Shown here: in pieces, positions 7,286 through 11,195 of the stretch | Layout of the letters: the number at the start of each line of letters is the position of its first letter | Position numbering within the stretch: position 1 is the first letter of the stretch | Assembly: GCA_947307005.1 (NCBI GenBank) | Contig: CAMZHY010000073.1 | Location: 1-11,195 of the forward strand | DNA length: 11,195 bases | Direction of reading: 5' to 3' | Source of the DNA: an uncultured Planctomycetaceae bacterium | GTDB taxonomy: Bacteria; Planctomycetota; Planctomycetia; Pirellulales; Thermoguttaceae | Position numbers and translations under genes: made by a program | Notes under the pieces: generated by a model | Database searches by the model: none | Told to the model about the DNA's origin: nothing | What the model saw: the letters and a program-made list of their open reading frames with translations, nothing else

Positions 7286-8215
7286 TTACGCGTTTCCTTC
7301 GTCGTTGGGCGCTTCTCGTTTTCGACGGTGAGCGCCATGTTTCTTGGCGCCTTTGTTTTTCGATAAATCGTCTTGCTCTGGACGTTCGCACCGTTCGCGA
7401 CAACGCGTCACGATTTTAACGTCCTCATTCGCAAAACTGGTGTTCGCGCCGCTGTCGAGACACACGACGACTCTTCGCGCCAATAATTCTTGCGCGACGA
7501 CTTTCCCGCATCCGTCGGGCGTTACGACAAGCGCCTCGAGCGGAGGCGACTTGTCTAAAAGTTCGTCGTACGTCTCAAATTCAAAACGCAGACAGCATTT
7601 GAGACGACCGCAACGACCGGAGACTTTCGCCGGATCGAGCGTCGCTTTTTGAAGTTTCGCCATCCGCATCGTAACGGGCGGCATTGTCGTAAGAAAAGAA
7701 CTGCAACAAGGTTCGCGACCGCAGTCGCCGACGCAATCGCGCAATTTCATTTCGTCGCGAGCGCCGATCTGTCTCATCTCGATTCGCGTTTGAAATTCAG
7801 CGGCAAGCGCCCTTACAAGCTCTCGAAAATCAACGCGCCCGTCGGCGACGTAATAGACGACGATTCGTTCGGAACCTAAAATTCGTTCGACGCGCACAAG
7901 AGAAAGATCGACGTTCATCCGGCGAACAGTTCGCAGGCAACGTTCAAAGTCAGAGACCTCGCGCTCTTTGATATTCGCAATCTTCTCTTCGTCCTCTTCG
8001 GTCGGGCGACGGATAAAGATGGGGGTTTCATGATCGCGATTGAGTCGCGAGATTCGTTCTTTGGTCGCTTCGCAAAGAATCGTCGCAATCTCCTGACCGC
8101 GCGAAGTGCGCGCGACGACTTTGACGCCATGACCAAACCCGACGGCGCTTGTATCGGCGCACTCCATCACGCCAAGAGCGCGCATCGCGCCAAAACGAAC
8201 GATAAACTTCTTCAT
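7286..8215 (-). CDS. PSP1 domain protein, RicT/YaaT-like
   Basis: A 309-residue protein of the PSP1 family. The best-studied member, B. subtilis RicT (YaaT), forms an Fe-S complex with RicA and RicF that modulates RNase Y mRNA processing and sporulation; the function outside Firmicutes is unproven. The family signature is complete: V-R-F near 6-8, then GDCGREPCCSSF (163-174) and KVSGRCGRLKCCLRFE (197-212), giving Cys161, 165, 170, 171, 202, 207 and 208 as candidate cluster ligands. The C-terminal tail (about 272-309) is basic, low in complexity and probably disordered. I chose the ATG at 8215 because the protein then begins M-K-K-F-I-V-R-F as in relatives. A GTG at 8227 would add four residues, and neither has a good ribosome-binding site. 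It lies 138 bp downstream of the Gfo/Idh gene on the same strand. Confidence 0.9.
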   Translation of the reverse strand: MKKFIVRFGAMRALGVMECADTSAVGFGHGVKVVARTSRGQEIATILCEATKERISRLNRDHETPIFIRRPTEEDEEKIANIKEREVSDFERCLRTVRRMNVDLSLVRVERILGSERIVVYYVADGRVDFRELVRALAAEFQTRIEMRQIGARDEMKLRDCVGDCGREPCCSSFLTTMPPVTMRMAKLQKATLDPAKVSGRCGRLKCCLRFEFETYDELLDKSPPLEALVVTPDGCGKVVAQELLARRVVVCLDSGANTSFANEDVKIVTRCRERCERPEQDDLSKNKGAKKHGAHRRKREAPNDEGNA

Positions 8216-8245
8216 CCTATGAATCACCCCGGAAAAGCGACAAAC

Positions 8246-8292
8246 GCTCCCGTCCGCCTATCGCGATTGAGGACGACTTGACGGGCGGGAGC
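8246..8292 (-). terminator. Possible weak terminator or hairpin between the Gfo/Idh and PSP1 genes
   Basis: Perfect 7-bp arms (8246-8252 and 8286-8292) flank a 33-nt loop with a competing internal 5-bp pairing (8251-8255 with 8271-8275). On the minus strand the structure is followed by gTTTgtcgcTTTT, an interrupted T-rich tract. It could end the Gfo/Idh transcript or reduce read-through into the PSP1 gene. The large loop makes it doubtful. Confidence 0.3.
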
Positions 8293-8353
8293 CTCTTAAC
8301 AATAAGCCGTAAGCGAACGCGCGAGCGGACGCCGTCGGCTGATTATCTCAACA

Positions 8354-9841
8354 TCAGAGTTCGCTGATTTCGTCGATCGGGTCGTAGCCGTTCTGGTAGA
8401 CCGGTTTGACGAGGTCGGCGACGCCGGGCGTCTTGAGGTCGGCAAGATTCGTGACCTTGAGATTCTTAGCGTCCCATTCGATCTTCTCGCCCTGCCCTTC
8501 TTTCGGCGCCGCCCAAACGGCGAGGTTGCCGAGAAGAATCGTTTCGGTGAGCGGACCGGCGTGGTTCGGGAAGTTGGACCAGCAGAGTTCCGGTTTGCCT
8601 TCCCAAATCGCGGAGAACCATTCGTACTTATGTCGAGCGTCGTCGCCGCGTCCCTGATCGTCGATCGGCGCGATGACGAATTCCGTCTGATCTTCCGGAA
8701 TCTGCGGGATCGCTTTGCCGCCCTCTTCGCGATAACTCGCGCCGAGCGCCGCGCCCTTGGAGCCGATCACGAAGCATCCGCCGCCGCCGTCGACCTTGTC
8801 GAAACCGTATTTCTTCGTAAGTTCCGTCGTCGGGGTCTGAGACGAGTCGTACCACACGAACTTGATCGGACCGCGCCAATCGTTGGCGGGAATTTCAAAC
8901 GTGCAGGTCGAGCTCTTCGGGAAGGAGTCGAAATCGTGTCCGGAACTCGTCGCGACGACGCTCGTCGGATTGCGGAGATCGACCGCCTTGAAGATCATAT
9001 TGACGTTATGGCACGCCATGTCGCCGAGGGCGCCGGTTCCGAAATCCCACCAACCGCGCCACTGGAAGCTGTGGTAAATGCCTGGCCAGAACTCGCGTTT
9101 CGGCGCGACGCCGATCCACTGATCCCAAGCGACGGTCTTGAGCGCGTCGGCGACCTGCTTCTTCTTTTCTTCAATGAGTTCGTTGACGACTTCTTCGTCG
9201 TCCTCGTCCGCCTTCGTCTTCGCGATGAACTTCTCCATCGTCATGGCGCGATCGGGTCCCTGCGCCCAAATAGGACGGTTCGTCCAGACGTGAACTTCGG
9301 AGACGTCGCCAATAACGCCGGCGCGAATCTGCGCGGCGTTCTTACGGAGCCCGTCGTCGACGCTTCCCTGGTTGCCCATCTGCGTGCATACGCCGTATTT
9401 CTTCGCGAGCATTCCGAGGAGACGCGCTTCGTAGATCGTGCGCGTAAGCGGCTTCTGCGTGTAGACGTGCTTGCCCATCTTGATCGCGGTCGCCGTGACG
9501 ATCGTGTGCATATGGTCGGGCGTGCTGACGGTCAGCGCGTCGAACTTATCGCCCATTTCCGCGAAGAGATCGCGATAATCGAGGTACTTTTTCGCGTCGG
9601 GAAACTCTTTTCCCTTGCCTTCGAGCGTGTTGCGATCGACGTCGCAAATCGCGACGACCTTGCCGTAATAGCCCGCCTGCGTAATATCGCCGGCGCCCTT
9701 GCCGCCGACGCCCACGCCGGCGACGGCGACGTCTTGCAACGCGGAGGCGCGAGCCTTTTTACGGAAATTACCGGTCGAAACTAGAAAACCCGCGCTCGCA
9801 ACGGCGGACGTTTTAATGAAATCGCGTCGATTCGTTCTCAT
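8354..9841 (-). CDS. Tat-exported Gfo/Idh/MocA-family oxidoreductase
   Basis: A predicted NAD(P)-dependent sugar or sugar-derivative oxidoreductase of 495 residues, exported folded by the Tat system. The N-terminus shows N-R-R-D-F-I-K (4-10) followed by a hydrophobic stretch (12-22). The Rossmann dinucleotide loop is AGVGVGGKGAG (41-51) with the acidic end of the next strand at D67 (C-D-V-D). T-P-D-H-M-H (107-112) and Y-T-Q-K-P-L (127-132) are family motifs; the usual E-K-P reads Q-K-P here. The C-terminal domain has D-F-G-T-G-A-L-G-D-M-A-C-H (266-278), with Asp274 and His278 as likely substrate-site residues. Residues about 200-235 are an acidic, lysine-rich helical insert. The ATG at 9841 has GAGGA 7 nt upstream. 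Planctomycetes carry many paralogues and the substrate cannot be read from sequence. No transporter or regulator is adjacent. Confidence 0.93.
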   Translation of the reverse strand: MRTNRRDFIKTSAVASAGFLVSTGNFRKKARASALQDVAVAGVGVGGKGAGDITQAGYYGKVVAICDVDRNTLEGKGKEFPDAKKYLDYRDLFAEMGDKFDALTVSTPDHMHTIVTATAIKMGKHVYTQKPLTRTIYEARLLGMLAKKYGVCTQMGNQGSVDDGLRKNAAQIRAGVIGDVSEVHVWTNRPIWAQGPDRAMTMEKFIAKTKADEDDEEVVNELIEEKKKQVADALKTVAWDQWIGVAPKREFWPGIYHSFQWRGWWDFGTGALGDMACHNVNMIFKAVDLRNPTSVVATSSGHDFDSFPKSSTCTFEIPANDWRGPIKFVWYDSSQTPTTELTKKYGFDKVDGGGGCFVIGSKGAALGASYREEGGKAIPQIPEDQTEFVIAPIDDQGRGDDARHKYEWFSAIWEGKPELCWSNFPNHAGPLTETILLGNLAVWAAPKEGQGEKIEWDAKNLKVTNLADLKTPGVADLVKPVYQNGYDPIDEISEL

Positions 9842-9918
9842 ATGCGTTTCCTCGCTGAAAATAGTGGAAAGAACCCCGACGTCGCCGCAGACGCGGGACG
9901 CGAAGCTTAATCGGCTCC

Positions 9919-9947
9919 ATTGTGCCGAAAACGAAACGAAAAATCAA
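9919..9947 (-). promoter_or_regulatory. Putative promoter for the Gfo/Idh gene
   Basis: On the minus strand TTGATT (complement of 9942-9947, four of six consensus) is followed by a 17-bp spacer and CACAAT (complement of 9919-9924, four of six). Transcription would start near 9912, about 70 nt before the ATG at 9841. Spacing is ideal but the hexamers are only moderate matches. Confidence 0.4.
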
Positions 9948-10059
9948 GGGACGAAGCCTTTCTCCCAGTGATTTTCATAAAAGACCTCGCCAACGCGCAA
10001 CTCTTTTCGTTATGTTTTCAAAAGCGCTTAAATACGGTGGCGTCGATTTCAAATTTGTC

Positions 10060-10065
10060 TATAAT
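10060..10065 (+). promoter_or_regulatory. Putative -10 element for the Rpn nuclease gene
   Basis: A perfect TATAAT lies about 60 bp before the chosen ATG at 10126. No recognisable -35 hexamer is found at 16-18 bp upstream, so this may be a weak or activator-dependent promoter. If real, transcription would start near 10072, downstream of the longer reading frame's first codons, which supports the 10126 start. Confidence 0.35.
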
Positions 10066-10125
10066 GTCTATCGACGGGTTCGGCGTCGCAAAAGTCCGTC
10101 CAAGTTTCCCGTTAGGAATCGAAAA

Positions 10126-11073
10126 ATGGCTTCCAAGGACGCGATTACAAAATTATATATGCGGGACAAAAAGACCTTCGCAGACGTCTTTAACTTCCTC
10201 ATTTACGAAGGTCAGAAAACAATCAACCCCGATAACCTGCGGGAACTCGACAGTTCCGTTGTCGTCGTACCTTACGGAAAGGACGGAAAGCCGTTCCCAG
10301 CGCAGAAAACGCGCGATTTGCTGAAACTCGCGACAATCATGGCGGACGACGAAGCGATCTACGTCGCGCTCGGAATTGAGAATCAGTCGCAGATTCACTA
10401 CGCCATGCCGGTTAGAATCATGTTCTACGACGCCGCGTATTACGTTTCTCAAATTGAAGAAACGGCGACAAAACATAGAGCGGATTCCGACAAGCCCGAG
10501 ACGGGAGCCGAATTCCTATCCGGCTTCTATCGAACGGATAAACTGACTCCCGTTATTACCGTCGTCTTCTATTTCGGTTCCGAACCATGGACGGGGCCGA
10601 GATCGCTTTACGACATGTTCCCCGTCATGAACAAAGCGCTTCAGAAATTCGTCCCGGACTATCCGATCAACCTGATCGCGCCTTTTGAACTCAGCGACAA
10701 TGAAATCGAAAGGTTTCACACCGATCTCAAACAGGTCGCGCAATCCGTTAAGTATGCCAACGATCTTAATAGATTTAAAGAAGTTATGAGCGGCGTCCCA
10801 AACGGCGGACGTCTTTCCAGACGCGCCGCCGACGTTATCAACGTCGTAACAAACGCAAATTTAAAATTCCCTGAAAACGAGGAGGAAGTCGATATGTGTT
10901 TAGCTATTGAAGAAATGAGAAGAGAAGAACGCGAAGAAGGACGCGAAGAAGGACGCGAAGAAGGAATTTTGGAAATTTTGCACGGACTCGTCGAGGATGG
11001 ACTTATTTCAATCGAAGAAGCGGCTAAACGCGCTAAAGTCTCAGTCGAAGAGTTTCTCGCCGCAAAAAAATAG
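10126..11073 (+). CDS. Rpn-family PD-(D/E)XK nuclease (recombination-promoting nuclease / putative transposase family)
   Basis: Rpn proteins are YhgA-like nucleases; E. coli members cut DNA, promote RecA-independent recombination, and have been reported to act in phage defence. The product is 315 residues. The start at 10126 has AGGA 8 nt upstream and gives M-A-S-K-D, whereas the open frame back to 9922 adds 68 residues of basic, unrelated-looking sequence and no ribosome-binding site. The nuclease core spans about 16-110: F-A-D-V-F-N-F-L (18-25), Arg-Asp at 63-64, then YVALGIENQ (79-87), where Asp64 and Glu85-x-Gln87 are the probable catalytic set, followed by the family strand-helix MPVRIMFYDAAYY (94-106). 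A middle domain (140-250) follows, then a charged C-terminus with three R-E-E-G repeats (269-280) and a small helical tail. No terminal inverted repeats or target duplications were found around it. It faces the 5S rRNA gene. Confidence 0.88.
   Translation: MASKDAITKLYMRDKKTFADVFNFLIYEGQKTINPDNLRELDSSVVVVPYGKDGKPFPAQKTRDLLKLATIMADDEAIYVALGIENQSQIHYAMPVRIMFYDAAYYVSQIEETATKHRADSDKPETGAEFLSGFYRTDKLTPVITVVFYFGSEPWTGPRSLYDMFPVMNKALQKFVPDYPINLIAPFELSDNEIERFHTDLKQVAQSVKYANDLNRFKEVMSGVPNGGRLSRRAADVINVVTNANLKFPENEEEVDMCLAIEEMRREEREEGREEGREEGILEILHGLVEDGLISIEEAAKRAKVSVEEFLAAKK
10880..10885 (+). promoter_or_regulatory. Internal consensus ribosome-binding site in the Rpn gene
   Basis: AGGAGG lies inside the nuclease reading frame (within the E-E-E codons at residues 252-254), 8 nt before the in-frame ATG at 10894. 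It is a stronger match than the site before the gene's own start. It could drive separate translation of the C-terminal part. Confidence 0.5.
10894..11073 (+). CDS. Possible intragenic short form of the Rpn protein (59 residues)
   Basis: Translation from Met257 of the nuclease would give a 59-residue protein in the same frame: M-C-L-A-I-E-E-M, the R-E-E-G repeats, then a helical tail with L-I-S-I-E-E-A-A-K-R-A-K-V-S-V-E-E-F. It lacks the whole nuclease core. In E. coli, Rpn genes have been reported to encode such intragenic C-terminal short forms, which block the toxic full-length nuclease. By analogy this product could be an inhibitor or regulatory partner that forms mixed oligomers. That role is inference; only the start site and frame are visible here. 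Confidence 0.4.
   Translation: MCLAIEEMRREEREEGREEGREEGILEILHGLVEDGLISIEEAAKRAKVSVEEFLAAKK
10930..10965 (+). repeat. Three perfect 12-bp tandem repeats encoding Arg-Glu-Glu-Gly
   Basis: The unit cgcgaagaagga occurs three times without mismatch at 10930-10941, 10942-10953 and 10954-10965, preceded by a decayed partial copy (agagaagaa, 10921-10929). Because the unit is 12 bp, gain or loss of a copy keeps the reading frame and only changes the length of the R-E-E-G linker, in both the full-length nuclease and the possible short form. Confidence 0.9.
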
Positions 11074-11113
11074 ACGTCTGACGCTTAAGCAGCGCGTTCT
11101 GCGCCGTCAAGAA

Positions 11114-11147
11114 ACAAAAAAACCTCTCTCGTTTCCGAGGGAGGTTT
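11114..11147 (-). terminator. Rho-independent terminator of the rRNA operon
   Basis: A stem of about 10-11 bp (11120-11130 with 11137-11147, one G-T wobble) with a 6-nt loop is followed on the minus strand by a run of seven T and then gtttc. It sits 8 nt after the 5S rRNA 3' end. On the plus strand the hairpin is followed by only three T, so it would end transcription of the Rpn gene (stop at 11073) less efficiently, though it may still act in both directions. Confidence 0.85.
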
Positions 11148-11154
11148 AAAAATA

Positions 11155-11195
11155 ACCCGGCGAGACCTACTTTCGCGGTTTCACAACTATCATCG
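11155..11195 (-). rRNA. rrf: 5S ribosomal RNA, 3' part only
   Basis: Read on the minus strand, the last 41 bases match the 3' third of bacterial 5S rRNA: CGATGATAGT, then GCGAAAGTAGGTC, ending in GCCGGG. These correspond to the E. coli segments CGATGGTAGT, GCGAGAGTAGGG and GCCAGGC in the same order and spacing. The rest of the gene, and presumably the 23S and 16S genes, lie to the right of the window. An intrinsic terminator follows directly. The exact 3' end is uncertain by a few bases. Confidence 0.87.

Noticed and set aside
8561..9784. Open frame of 407 codons on the plus strand opposite the Gfo/Idh gene
   Set aside because: It is antisense to a clear family member, with composition typical of a shadow frame.
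9922..10125. N-terminal extension of the Rpn gene by 68 residues
   Set aside because: There is no ribosome-binding site at 9922, the translation is basic and unlike the family, a TATAAT lies within it at 10060-10065, and a good start with AGGA exists at 10126.
10126..11073. Insertion sequence around the Rpn gene
   Set aside because: No terminal inverted repeats, target-site duplication or second transposase frame could be seen on either side.

Overview
The window looks like a chromosomal segment from a member of the Planctomycetota. The clearest pointers are a Tat-exported Gfo/Idh/MocA oxidoreductase of the type greatly expanded in that phylum, a secreted PHP-like protein, a RicT/YaaT-like PSP1 protein, a DUF58 protein and a GspF/PilC protein, in a moderately GC-rich genome that prefers gcg, gac and cgc/cgt codons. 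The rank below phylum is a guess. The start of the Rpn gene and the end of an rRNA operon mark the right-hand edge as a gene-boundary region.

Layout from left to right. Positions 1-177 hold a strong + strand intrinsic terminator, closing a transcript that enters from outside, and GC-rich inverted repeats. A minus-strand pair follows: recJ (read first) and a secreted PHP-like protein whose metal-ligand motifs look partly eroded. A 373-bp divergent intergenic region carries a good sigma70-type promoter for recJ and leads into a plus-strand run of three genes: glgA (glycogen synthase), a GspF/PilC inner-membrane secretion or pilus platform protein 15 bp after it, and a DUF58/VWA protein 43 bp further on. 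The DUF58 gene converges, with a 17-bp gap, on a minus-strand PSP1 (RicT/YaaT-like) gene. Upstream of that on the same strand is the Tat-exported Gfo/Idh/MocA protein. The right end holds a plus-strand Rpn-family (PD-(D/E)XK) nuclease gene. It faces the 3' end of a 5S rRNA on the minus strand, with that operon's intrinsic terminator between them.

Most of the window is housekeeping: recombination repair, glycogen synthesis, membrane trafficking and a quality-control-like VWA protein. The genes in the glgA run have no obvious shared pathway. The most interesting locus is the Rpn gene. It has a consensus AGGAGG ribosome-binding site inside the reading frame, 8 nt before an in-frame ATG, which would yield a separate 59-residue C-terminal protein. 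That short product would contain three perfect 12-bp repeats encoding Arg-Glu-Glu-Gly and a small helical tail. The arrangement resembles the long-form nuclease / intragenic short-form inhibitor pairs described for E. coli Rpn proteins. No IS elements, CRISPR arrays or tRNA genes were recognised.
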